Source of the DNA: Pseudomonas sp. BBP2017
GTDB taxonomy: Bacteria; Pseudomonadota; Gammaproteobacteria; Pseudomonadales; Pseudomonadaceae
Assembly (NCBI RefSeq): GCF_003024385.1
Contig: NZ_PVZN01000011.1
Location: 62,001 to 126,000 of the forward strand
DNA: 64,000 nucleotides
Direction: 5' to 3'
Shown here: piece after piece, positions 19,631-28,110 of the stretch
How positions within the stretch are numbered: the first letter of the stretch is position 1
How the letters are laid out: each line of letters opens with the position of its first letter
Notes under the pieces: generated by a model
Databases searched by the model: none
Seen by the model: only the letters and a program-made list of their open reading frames with translations
Told to the model about the DNA's origin: nothing
Made by a program: the position numbers and the translations under genes

Positions 19631-20407
19631 ATGCTCGAGCTGACCGATGCGCAGATAAGCACGTGGGTGGCCAGTTTCATTCTGCCGCTGTTTCGCGTGA
19701 CCGCAGTGCTGATGACCATGCCGGTGTTTGGCACCACCTTGCTGCCAGCGCGTGTTCGCCTGTACTTCGCCCTGGCAATTACCGTGGTGATCGTGCCCGG
19801 CTTGCCGCCAATGCCTGAAGTCCACGCGCTGGACCTCAGTGCACTGCTGCTGATTGCCGAGCAAATCATCATTGGCGCGCTGTTCGGTCTGTCGCTACAG
19901 CTGTTTTTCCAGATATTCGTGATTGCCGGGCAGATTGTCGCGATCCAGATGGGCATGGCGTTCGCCTCGATGGTTGACCCGGCCAACGGCGTCAACGTTG
20001 CGGTGATCGGCCAGTTCCTGACCATGCTGGTGACCTTGTTGTTTCTTGCTATCAACGGCCACTTGGTGGTGTTTGAGGTGCTCACCGAGAGCTTCACCAC
20101 CTTGCCGGTGGGCAGTGGTTTGCTGGTCAATCATTTCTGGGATCTGGCCGGGCGCCTGAGTTGGGTGCTGGGCGCTGCGCTGTTGCTGGTGCTGCCAGCC
20201 ATCACCGCATTGCTGGTGGTCAACATCGCCTTTGGCGTGATGACCCGTGCGGCGCCGCAGCTAAACATCTTTTCCATCGGTTTTCCGCTGACATTGGTGC
20301 TGGGGCTGGGGATTTTCTGGGTTACCCTGGCTGACATTCTTCCGCATTACCAGGCACTGGCCTCTGAGGCCTTGCAGTGGATGCGTGAGCTGGCAAGGGC
20401 GCGCTGA
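19631..20407 (+). CDS. fliR: Flagellar type III export gate protein FliR
   Basis: FliR is the single-copy subunit that closes the FliP5-FliQ4-FliR gate. The 258-residue product has about six hydrophobic helices and the conserved stretches PVFGTTLLPARVRLYFALAI and AFGVMTRAAPQLNIFSIGFP. flhB begins two bases after its stop. Confidence 0.97.
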   Translation: MLELTDAQISTWVASFILPLFRVTAVLMTMPVFGTTLLPARVRLYFALAITVVIVPGLPPMPEVHALDLSALLLIAEQIIIGALFGLSLQLFFQIFVIAGQIVAIQMGMAFASMVDPANGVNVAVIGQFLTMLVTLLFLAINGHLVVFEVLTESFTTLPVGSGLLVNHFWDLAGRLSWVLGAALLLVLPAITALLVVNIAFGVMTRAAPQLNIFSIGFPLTLVLGLGIFWVTLADILPHYQALASEALQWMRELARAR

Positions 20408-20409
20408 GC

Positions 20410-21543
20410 ATGGCAGAGAGCGAAAGCGGTCAGGACAAAACAGAAGACCCCACCGACAAGCGCAAGAAGGACGCGCGGGAAAAGGGCGAGATCGCGCGCT
20501 CCAAAGAACTCAATACGGTGGCAGTGACCCTGGCGGGCGCCGGCGCATTGCTGGCGTTTGGCGGTGGAATGGCTCAGGCCTTGATGGAGTTGATGCGCAG
20601 CAACTTCATTTTGTCTCGTGAAGTGATCACCGATGAGCGTTTCATGGGGATTTTCCTCATGGCTGCCGGTAAGTCTGCACTGCTCATGGTTCAGCCAGTG
20701 TTGCTGGTATTGCTGGTGGCAGCGATCATCGGGCCAGTGGCGCTGGGCGGTTTTCTGTTCTCCGGCAGTCTCTTGCAGCCCAAGTTCAGCCGCATGAATC
20801 CGCTGGCCGGGATCAAGCGGATGTTCTCGGTCAATGCTTTGTCCGAGTTGCTCAAGGCCTTGGCCAAGTTCTTCATGACTCTGATCGTTGCCTTGGTCGT
20901 GCTGTCGGCGGACCGTGACGACCTGCTGGCAATCGCTAATGAACCACTGGATCAGGCGATCATTCACTGCGTTCAGGTAGTGGGCTGGAGTGCGATGTGG
21001 ATGGCGGCCGGCTTGCTGCTGATTGCTGCGGCGGACGTGCCGATCCAGCTCTGGCAGGCGCACAAAAAACTGCTGATGACCAAGCAGGAAGTGCGCGACG
21101 AGTACAAGGACAGCGAAGGCAAGCCGGAGGTCAAGCAGCGTATCCGCCAACTGCAGCGCGAAGCGTCGCAACGGCGGATGATGGCGGCGATCCCTGAGGC
21201 GGACGTGATTATCACCAACCCGACCCACTATGCCGTGGCACTCAAGTACGACCCGGAGAAGGGCGCTGCGCCTTTGCTGCTGGCCAAAGGGGCTGACTTC
21301 ATTGCCTTGAAAATTCGTGAAATTGCCAAAGAGCACAAGATTCAGGTGCTTGAGTCGCCGGCGTTGGCGCGTTCGATTTACTACTCCACCGAGCTTGAGG
21401 AAGAGATTCCCGCCGGGCTGTACCTGGCGGTGGCCCAGGTACTGGCCTACGTCTTCCAGATCCGTCAGTACCGGGCAGGCAAGGGCAAGCCGCCGGAGCC
21501 GCTCAAGGATCTGCCGATTCCGCCGGATTTGCAGCACGATTAA
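20410..21543 (+). CDS. flhB: Flagellar export switch protein FlhB
   Basis: FlhB controls the change of export substrate from rod/hook to filament proteins. The 377-residue product has a basic N-terminus (QDKTEDPTDKRKKDAREKGE), four membrane helices and a cytosolic domain with the autocleavage motif NPTH at 270-273. The C-terminal tail is Pro-rich. A stand-alone FlhB-C-like protein lacking NPTH is encoded on the minus strand at 38.6-39.0 kb. Last gene of the fliL operon. Confidence 0.97.
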   Translation: MAESESGQDKTEDPTDKRKKDAREKGEIARSKELNTVAVTLAGAGALLAFGGGMAQALMELMRSNFILSREVITDERFMGIFLMAAGKSALLMVQPVLLVLLVAAIIGPVALGGFLFSGSLLQPKFSRMNPLAGIKRMFSVNALSELLKALAKFFMTLIVALVVLSADRDDLLAIANEPLDQAIIHCVQVVGWSAMWMAAGLLLIAAADVPIQLWQAHKKLLMTKQEVRDEYKDSEGKPEVKQRIRQLQREASQRRMMAAIPEADVIITNPTHYAVALKYDPEKGAAPLLLAKGADFIALKIREIAKEHKIQVLESPALARSIYYSTELEEEIPAGLYLAVAQVLAYVFQIRQYRAGKGKPPEPLKDLPIPPDLQHD

Positions 21544-21590
21544 TATCTCTGCCAGACCGCTCTCATCAAAAACACCCCATTGCTCAAAGT

Positions 21591-21607
21591 TGGAAAGCTT
21601 CTTGCAA
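21591..21607 (+). promoter_or_regulatory. Sigma-54 promoter for flhA
   Basis: TGGAAA, five bases, TTGCA: GG at 21592-21593 and GC at 21604-21605 are 10 bases apart, about 65 bases before flhA. The -24 box departs from consensus at CAC, so it is the weakest of the set, but an RpoN/FleQ promoter at flhA is known in P. aeruginosa. Confidence 0.65.
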
Positions 21608-21669
21608 AGGCAGCGCAGCGCGCGTCAGAAACGCGTCAAAGTTTTGCTTGAGCTAGACGAGGAATACCG

Positions 21670-23799
21670 GTGGACCGCTCTCAGTTAATCAGCAATGCCC
21701 GTAACAACCTGGCCGGGTTAGGTCGGGGGAATCTGGGTGTGCCGCTGTTGCTGCTGGTGATGCTGGCAATGATGATGTTGCCGATCCCGCCGTTTTTGCT
21801 CGACGTGTTCTTCACCTTCAACATTGCCTTGTCGATCGTGGTCCTGCTGGTCTGCGTCTACGCCCTGCGCCCCCTCGATTTCGCTGCGTTTCCGACCATC
21901 CTGCTGGTGGCAACCTTGTTGCGCCTGGCCCTGAACGTGGCCTCCACGCGGGTGGTCATGCTCCATGGACAGGATGGTCATGCCGCTGCCGGTAAAGTGA
22001 TCCAGGCCTTCGGTGAGGTGGTGATCGGCGGCAACTACGTGGTCGGTATCGTGGTGTTCGCGATTTTGATGATCATCAACTTCGTGGTGGTAACCAAAGG
22101 TGCCGGGCGTATTTCCGAGGTGAGCGCGCGTTTCACCCTCGATGCAATGCCGGGCAAGCAGATGGCCATCGACGCCGACCTCAATGCCGGCCTGATCGAT
22201 CAGGCCCAGGCCAAGGCACGACGCTCTGAAGTAGCCCAGGAGGCTGAGTTCTACGGTTCGATGGACGGTGCCAGCAAGTTCGTTCGCGGTGACGCCATCG
22301 CCGGCTTGCTGATCCTCTTCATCAACCTGATCGGCGGCGTGCTGGTCGGTATGTTCCAGCATGGCATGACCTTCGGCGATGCCGGTAAAGTCTATGCCTT
22401 GCTGACCATTGGTGACGGTTTGGTGGCGCAATTGCCATCACTGCTGTTGTCCACCGCTGCCGCCATCATGGTGACCCGTGCCTCCGGTTCTGAAGACATG
22501 GGTAACCAGATCAATCGGCAGATGTTCGATTCGCCCAAGGCGCTGGGGGTGTCGGCGGGCATCATGATCGTCATGGGCCTGGTGCCGGGCATGCCGCACT
22601 TCGCCTTCCTGAGCTTGGGGCTGGTGGCCGCTGGCGGTGCCTATTGGCTCTGGCGCAAGCAGAACCTGGCCAAGGTCAAAGCGTTGGAAGAAGTTCAGCG
22701 CCAGCAGGATTTGCTGCCCTCGCCGCAGCGCGCCATGGAAACCAAGGAGCTGGGCTGGGACGACGTTACGCCCATTGACATGATCGGCCTGGAGGTCGGC
22801 TATCGGCTGATTCCCCTGGTTGATCGCAATCAGGGTGGGCAGTTGCTGGCGCGGATCAAGGGGGTGCGCAAGAAGCTCTCCCAGGACCTGGGTTTTCTCA
22901 TGCCCACGGTGCATATCCGCGACAACCTCGACTTGGCCCCTAGCGCCTATCGCCTGACTCTGATGGGGGTGATCCTGGCCGAAGCCGAGATTTATCCCGA
23001 TCGCGAGCTGGCTATCAATCCTGGGCAGGTCTTTGGTACCCTCAACGGTATTGCTGCCCGCGACCCGGCGTTCGGCCTCGAAGCGGTGTGGATCGACGTC
23101 AATCAGCGCAGTCAGGCGCAATCGCTGGGCTACACCGTGGTGGATGCCAGCACCGTGGTCGCGACCCATTTGAACCAGATTCTGCACAAGCACTGCCACG
23201 AACTGATTGGCCATGAGGAAGTCCAACAACTGCTGCAGGTGTTGGCCAAGGCCTCGCCCAAGCTTGCCGAAGAGCTGGTGCCGGGCGTCATTTCGTTGTC
23301 GGGGCTGCTCAAGGTCCTGCAGGCGTTGCTCGCCGAGCAGGTGCCGGTGCGTGATATTCGCAGCATTGCCGAGGCGATCGCCAACAATGCGGTCAAGAGT
23401 CAAGATACCGCCGCGTTGGTCGCCGTGGTCCGCGTCGGATTGTGTCGCGCTATCGTGCAAAGCATTGTCGGCGTTGAGTCCGAGCTGCCTGTGATCACCC
23501 TTGAGCCAAGGTTGGAACAGATTTTGCTCAATAGTCTGCAAAGGGCCGGGCAAGGTCAGGAAGACGGTGTTCTTCTTGAACCGAGCATGGCTGAAAAGCT
23601 TCAGCGTTCGTTGATTGAGGCTGCCCAGCGGCAAGAGATGCAAGGGCAACCGGCGATCCTGCTGGTCGCAGGACCGGTACGGGCGATGCTGTCGCGCTTC
23701 GGTCGCCTGGCTGTACCGAATTTGCATGTTTTGGCGTATCAGGAAATACCTGACAACAAGCAAGTTACCATCGTTGCCACAGTAGGCCCCAACGGCTGA
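21670..23799 (+). CDS. flhA: Flagellar export gate protein FlhA
   Basis: FlhA forms the nonameric export ring that docks chaperone-substrate complexes and couples export to proton flow. The 709-residue product has about eight N-terminal membrane helices (to about 330), the family signature RISEVSARFTLDAMPGKQMA in the FHIPEP loop, and a large cytosolic domain. The start is GTG 21670 after GAGGA at 21659-21663. Eleven bases separate it from flhF. Confidence 0.97.
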   Translation: MDRSQLISNARNNLAGLGRGNLGVPLLLLVMLAMMMLPIPPFLLDVFFTFNIALSIVVLLVCVYALRPLDFAAFPTILLVATLLRLALNVASTRVVMLHGQDGHAAAGKVIQAFGEVVIGGNYVVGIVVFAILMIINFVVVTKGAGRISEVSARFTLDAMPGKQMAIDADLNAGLIDQAQAKARRSEVAQEAEFYGSMDGASKFVRGDAIAGLLILFINLIGGVLVGMFQHGMTFGDAGKVYALLTIGDGLVAQLPSLLLSTAAAIMVTRASGSEDMGNQINRQMFDSPKALGVSAGIMIVMGLVPGMPHFAFLSLGLVAAGGAYWLWRKQNLAKVKALEEVQRQQDLLPSPQRAMETKELGWDDVTPIDMIGLEVGYRLIPLVDRNQGGQLLARIKGVRKKLSQDLGFLMPTVHIRDNLDLAPSAYRLTLMGVILAEAEIYPDRELAINPGQVFGTLNGIAARDPAFGLEAVWIDVNQRSQAQSLGYTVVDASTVVATHLNQILHKHCHELIGHEEVQQLLQVLAKASPKLAEELVPGVISLSGLLKVLQALLAEQVPVRDIRSIAEAIANNAVKSQDTAALVAVVRVGLCRAIVQSIVGVESELPVITLEPRLEQILLNSLQRAGQGQEDGVLLEPSMAEKLQRSLIEAAQRQEMQGQPAILLVAGPVRAMLSRFGRLAVPNLHVLAYQEIPDNKQVTIVATVGPNG

Positions 23800-23810
23800 G
23801 GTAGTGGGTT

Positions 23811-25121
23811 ATGCAAGTTAAGCGTTTTTTCGCCGCCGATATGCGTCAGGCCATGAAGCTGGTTCGAGATGAGCTGGGGGCTGATGCCGCCATCATCGGC
23901 AACCGACGGATTGCTGGCGGTGTCGAGCTGACGGCTGCGCTGGACTACAAGCTGTCCGCCCTGGCGCCACGGGTTCCGAATGTCGAGCTCGAAGATGAAC
24001 TGCGCAAGACCCAGTCGCGCATCGTCACCGCCCAGGCCGAGCTCAGTAGCCGCAGCGAAAGCGAAGACGGCAACCGCCAGCTGTTTGCCGGCTTGCCGCT
24101 GACCGCCTCCGAGCCGCTGGTCGAGACACTTGTCGAGACGCCGGCTGCGGCGGTTGCCGCGGCTGCCGCGCCGGTTGACCCGCGCCTGTTCGATGCCATG
24201 CGTTCGGAACTCAGCGGGCTGCGCGAGCTGCTTGAAGTTCAGCTCGGCTCGTTGGCCTGGAGTCAGCTGCAGGGTAGTCAGCCACAGCAGGCCAACCTCT
24301 GGCGTCGTCTGCAGCGTATCGGCCTGTCTGGTCCGCTGGCGCATGACCTGCTGGCGCAGATCGCCGGCATCGAGGAGCCCCGTCATGCCTGGCGCATGCT
24401 GCTCGCCCACCTGGCGCGGCGTATCGATGTGCCGGAAGTCGAGCCGATCGAAGAGGGCGGAGTGATCGCCATGGTCGGGCCGGCGGGCATGGGCAAGACC
24501 ACTACCCTGGCCAAGCTGGCGGCGCGTTATGTGCTCAAGTATGGCGCGCAGAACCTGGCGCTGGTGAGTATGGACAGTTTCCGCATCGGCGCTCAGGAGC
24601 AGCTCAAGACCCTGGGGCGGATCCTCAATGTATCGGTCACTCACGTCGATCCCGGCCAGTTTCTGGCCCAGGCACTGGAGCCTTTGCTGCGCAAGCGCGT
24701 GGTGCTGATCGATACCGCTGGCCTGCAGGCCAGTGATCCGGCCCTGCGCATGCAGCTGGAAACCCTGGCTGGACGCGGAATTGCGTCTAAAAATTATCTG
24801 GTGCTGGCGACAACCAGCCAGAAGCAGGTGCTCACCGCGGCCTACCACAGCTACAAGCGCTGTGGGCTTGCAGGGTGCATCCTGACCAAACTTGATGAAA
24901 CAGCCAGTCTCGGCGAAGTCCTGAGCCTGGCCATCAGTCACGAATTGCCAGTGGCCTATCTTACCGATGGGCCGCGCATTCCTGACGATCTGCACCTACC
25001 GCGCCGGCACCAGTTGGTCAGCCGCGCGGTGAGTGTGCAGATGCAGGACGAGCCCAGCGAAGAGGCAATGGCCGATATGTTCGCTGATCTCTACCACAGC
25101 CCCGGCAAGCGTGTTGGCTGA
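23811..25121 (+). CDS. flhF: Polar flagellum placement GTPase FlhF
   Basis: FlhF is an SRP-type GTPase that recruits the first flagellar parts to the cell pole. The 436-residue product has a basic N-terminal B domain (MQVKRFFAADMRQAMK), a variable middle, and the N-G GTPase domains with P-loop GPAGMGKTT at 223-231, DSFRIGAQEQLKTLG, VLIDTAGL and TKLDETASLGE. Next to fleN, as in other polarly flagellated bacteria. Confidence 0.96.
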   Translation: MQVKRFFAADMRQAMKLVRDELGADAAIIGNRRIAGGVELTAALDYKLSALAPRVPNVELEDELRKTQSRIVTAQAELSSRSESEDGNRQLFAGLPLTASEPLVETLVETPAAAVAAAAAPVDPRLFDAMRSELSGLRELLEVQLGSLAWSQLQGSQPQQANLWRRLQRIGLSGPLAHDLLAQIAGIEEPRHAWRMLLAHLARRIDVPEVEPIEEGGVIAMVGPAGMGKTTTLAKLAARYVLKYGAQNLALVSMDSFRIGAQEQLKTLGRILNVSVTHVDPGQFLAQALEPLLRKRVVLIDTAGLQASDPALRMQLETLAGRGIASKNYLVLATTSQKQVLTAAYHSYKRCGLAGCILTKLDETASLGEVLSLAISHELPVAYLTDGPRIPDDLHLPRRHQLVSRAVSVQMQDEPSEEAMADMFADLYHSPGKRVG

Positions 25122-25240
25122 GGTGATTGTGAAGACGTTGCAAAGTATCTGCATTGATGGACTGCCAGGCATTTTTCAGGTGTTGAAAGCGCAGCCGGTC
25201 ATGTGGCCTCGGTCTAAGCAAGACAAGGTAATGAACAAAC

Positions 25241-26074
25241 ATGGGTAGCATGCATCCCGTACAGGTGATCGCCGTGACTGGCGGCAAAGGTGGCGTCGGC
25301 AAGACCAATGTGTCGGTGAACCTGTCATTGGCACTGGCAGAGCTTGGCCGTCGGGTCATGCTGCTGGATGCCGACCTGGGCCTGGCCAACGTCGACGTAT
25401 TGCTCGGCTTGACGCCCAAGCGCACCTTGGCCGACGTGATCGAGGGTCGCTGCGAGCTGCGCGATGTGCTGCTGCAGGGGCCGGGTGGCGTGCGCATTGT
25501 GCCCGCCGCTTCCGGCACGCAGAGCATGGTGCACCTGGCGCCTGCCCAGCATGCTGGTCTGATTCAGGCCTTCAGCGAGATCGGCGACAACCTCGATGTG
25601 CTGGTGATCGATACCGCTGCCGGTATTGGTGACTCAGTAGTCAGTTTCGTCCGTGCCGCGCAGGAGGTGCTGCTGGTGGTGTGCGACGAGCCGACCTCGA
25701 TTACCGACGCCTACGCGCTGATCAAGCTGCTCAATCGCGATTACGGCATGAACCGTTTCCGGGTTCTTGCCAACATGGCGCAGAGCCCGCAGGAAGGGCG
25801 CAACCTGTTCGCCAAGTTGACCAAGGTCACAGATCGCTTCCTTGACGTCGCCCTACAATACGTCGGCGCGGTGCCTTACGACGAATGTGTGCGCAAGGCG
25901 GTGCAAAAGCAGCGGGCGGTCTATGAAGCCTTTCCGCGTTCCAAGTGCGCGCTGGCATTCAAAGCCATTGCCCAGAAGGTCGACAGCTGGCCGCTGCCTG
26001 CCAACCCGCGTGGTCATCTGGAGTTTTTTGTCGAGCGCCTGGTGCAGCCGACGAGCGCGGGACCGGTGCTATGA
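25241..26074 (+). CDS. fleN: Flagellar number regulator FleN (FlhG, MinD-like ATPase)
   Basis: FleN binds FleQ, inhibits its activator function and limits the cell to one or few polar flagella. The 277-residue product has the deviant P-loop GGKGGVGKT at 14-22, LLDADLGLANVDVLLGL and LVIDTAAGIGDSV. The chosen ATG 25241 gives MGSMHPVQV; an out-of-frame ATG ten bases earlier is closed after four codons. The 119 bases after flhF hold no convincing gene. Its stop overlaps the fliA start (ATGA). Confidence 0.95.
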   Translation: MGSMHPVQVIAVTGGKGGVGKTNVSVNLSLALAELGRRVMLLDADLGLANVDVLLGLTPKRTLADVIEGRCELRDVLLQGPGGVRIVPAASGTQSMVHLAPAQHAGLIQAFSEIGDNLDVLVIDTAAGIGDSVVSFVRAAQEVLLVVCDEPTSITDAYALIKLLNRDYGMNRFRVLANMAQSPQEGRNLFAKLTKVTDRFLDVALQYVGAVPYDECVRKAVQKQRAVYEAFPRSKCALAFKAIAQKVDSWPLPANPRGHLEFFVERLVQPTSAGPVL

Positions 26075-26811
26075 ACGCCAGCGGATACCGGATGTACAGC
26101 AACGCGTCTCGCGATGGTCAGTATGCGTTGATCGAGCGCTACGCACCGTTGGTCAAGCGTATCGCCTATCACTTGCTGGCGCGTTTGCCGGCCAGTGTAC
26201 AGGTTGAGGACTTGATTCAGGCCGGCATGATCGGCCTGCTCGAAGTCAGCAACAAGTATGACGCGAGCAAGGGTGCCAGTTTTGAGACTTACGCGGGTAT
26301 CCGCATCCGTGGGGCAATGCTTGACGAAGTACGTAAAGGGGACTGGGCGCCACGTTCGGTTCACCGCAACACCCGCATGGTCAGTGACGCGATTCGTGCA
26401 ATTGAAGCAAAAACCGGCCGTGACGCTAAAGATCACGAGGTTGCTGCCGAACTTCAATTGAGTCTCGATGATTATTACGGGATTTTGAATGACACCCTGG
26501 GCAGCCGCCTGTTCAGTTTCGACGACCTGTTACAGGACGGCGAACATGAAGGCCTGCACGAGGACGGCGCCAGTGCCCAGCTCTCGCCTTCGCGCGATCT
26601 GGAAGATGAGCGTTTTCAGGCAGCCCTGGCCGATGCCATCGCCAACCTGCCTGAACGCGAGCGTCTGGTACTGGCGCTGTACTACGACGAAGAGCTGAAC
26701 CTCAAGGAAATCGGTGAGGTCCTGGGTGTCAGCGAGTCGCGCGTCAGCCAGTTGCACAGCCAGTGCGCGGCGCGTTTGCGTGGTCGCCTGGGGGAATGGC
26801 GGGCGCGTTGA
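26071..26811 (+). CDS. fliA: Flagellar sigma factor FliA (sigma-28)
   Basis: FliA directs RNA polymerase to late flagellar and chemotaxis promoters and is held by FlgM until hook completion. The 246-residue product has sigma region 2 (VEDLIQAGMIGLLEVSNKYD, then FETYAGIRIRGAMLDEVRKG), region 3, and region 4 (LNLKEIGEVLGVSESRVSQL). The start at ATG 26071 overlaps the fleN stop by ATGA. The open frame extends 126 bases upstream inside fleN, but that extension has no family counterpart. Confidence 0.97.
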   Translation: MNASGYRMYSNASRDGQYALIERYAPLVKRIAYHLLARLPASVQVEDLIQAGMIGLLEVSNKYDASKGASFETYAGIRIRGAMLDEVRKGDWAPRSVHRNTRMVSDAIRAIEAKTGRDAKDHEVAAELQLSLDDYYGILNDTLGSRLFSFDDLLQDGEHEGLHEDGASAQLSPSRDLEDERFQAALADAIANLPERERLVLALYYDEELNLKEIGEVLGVSESRVSQLHSQCAARLRGRLGEWRAR

Positions 26812-26903
26812 ACGCAGGTTCAATGCAGTCGTGAAATGTAGTGCCCGAATTGATTGAATGCGCGTTCAGCATTGAGCGCGTTAAAGACTGCTTGGAGGTC
26901 TAA

Positions 26904-27290
26904 TTGAACAAAGACATGAAAATCCTCATCGTCGACGACTTTTCGACGATGCGGCGGATCATCAAGAACCTGCTGCGTGACCTGGGCTTCACCAACACCC
27001 AGGAAGCCGACGACGGCAACACGGCGCTGCCGATGCTCGAAAGCGGTCATTTCGATTTTCTCGTGACCGACTGGAACATGCCGGGTATGTCCGGTATCGA
27101 CCTGCTGCGCAAAGTGCGTGCCGACGAGCGCCTCAAGCACCTGCCAGTGCTGATGGTGACTGCCGAAGCCAAGCGCGAGCAGATCATCGAAGCGGCCCAG
27201 GCTGGCGTCAACGGCTATGTGGTCAAGCCGTTCACCGCCCAGGTGCTGAAAGAAAAGATCGAGAAGATCTTCGAGCGCGTCAACAGCTAA
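26904..27290 (+). CDS. cheY: Chemotaxis response regulator CheY
   Basis: CheY is phosphorylated by CheA and binds FliM to change motor rotation. A single receiver domain with phosphoacceptor Asp56 ([12 protein letters not shown]), acidic pocket VDD near the N-terminus, the Thr in VTAEAK and Lys in YVVKPF. The start is placed at TTG 26904, seven bases after GGAGG (26893-26897). ATG 26916, four codons later, would give the classical 124-residue form but sits 18 bases from that site. First gene of the chemotaxis operon. Confidence 0.95.
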   Translation: MNKDMKILIVDDFSTMRRIIKNLLRDLGFTNTQEADDGNTALPMLESGHFDFLVTDWNMPGMSGIDLLRKVRADERLKHLPVLMVTAEAKREQIIEAAQAGVNGYVVKPFTAQVLKEKIEKIFERVNS

Positions 27291-27309
27291 GACACGCCAC
27301 GGGGGCGCT

Positions 27310-28098
27310 ATGGAGCAAACACATTCATCGTTGGACGGCTTCGAGTCGACACTGAAGAAGCATGCCCAAGAACTGGTTGACAGTCTCGAACGGGGCAAAT
27401 TCGGCGACGCGGTGCAACTGATCCATCAGCTGAACCAGACCCGTGACCGTGGCCTGTATCAGGAAGTCGGCAAGCTTACGCGCGAGCTGCACAGTGCGAT
27501 CGTCAGTTTCCAGATCGACCCGCAAATGCCGCAGGCCGAGGAAGTCTCACAGATCACTGATGCGACCGAGCGCTTGTCCTATGTGGTCAAGCTGACCGAG
27601 GGCGCGGCGAACCGGACCATGGACCTGGTCGAGGAGAGTACTCCGGTACTCCACGAGCTGAGTGACGAAGCCCGCGATCTGCGCGCCGACTGGCAGCGCT
27701 TCTTGCGCCGTGAAGTGGCCGCGCCGGAGTTCCGCGAGCTGATGCACCGCGTCGACCGCTTCCTGGAGCGCAGCGAGGAAGGCAGCCGCAAGGTCGCCGG
27801 TCACCTCAACGACATTCTGCTGGCTCAGGACTATCAGGACCTGACCGGTCAGGTGATCAAGCGTGTCACAGCACTGGTCACCGAAGTAGAAAGCAATCTG
27901 CTCAAGCTCGTGCTGATGGCCAGTCAAGTCGACCGCTTTGCCGGTATCGAACATGACCACCAGCAGCTACGTGCTGAAAAAGATCAAGAAAAACATCCGA
28001 CTCGGGGTGAAGGTCCACAGATTCATGCCGATAAACGTGAAGACGTTGTGTCCGGTCAGGACGATGTCGACGATCTGCTGTCCAGCCTGGGTTTTTAG
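27310..28098 (+). CDS. cheZ: CheY-P phosphatase CheZ
   Basis: CheZ removes phosphate from CheY and resets the chemotactic signal. The 262-residue product is a long helical hairpin with the catalytic-site segment DYQDLTGQVIKRVTALV (the essential Gln is within DYQDLTGQ) and a C-terminal CheY-binding tail ending DDVDDLLSSLGF. It lies between cheY and cheA, the usual order in beta/gamma-proteobacteria. Confidence 0.95.
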   Translation: MEQTHSSLDGFESTLKKHAQELVDSLERGKFGDAVQLIHQLNQTRDRGLYQEVGKLTRELHSAIVSFQIDPQMPQAEEVSQITDATERLSYVVKLTEGAANRTMDLVEESTPVLHELSDEARDLRADWQRFLRREVAAPEFRELMHRVDRFLERSEEGSRKVAGHLNDILLAQDYQDLTGQVIKRVTALVTEVESNLLKLVLMASQVDRFAGIEHDHQQLRAEKDQEKHPTRGEGPQIHADKREDVVSGQDDVDDLLSSLGF

Positions 28099-28110
28099 GG
28101 AGCACGTTTA

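Noticed and set aside
25122..25240. Possible small gene between flhF and fleN
   Set aside because: The short open stretch overlaps flhF, has no good ribosome site, and stops just after the fleN start; it is more likely an untranslated spacer.
26812..26903. Sigma-28 promoter before cheY
   Set aside because: No GCCGATAA-like -10 at 15 bases from a TAAA box was found in this gap; cheY may be read from upstream.
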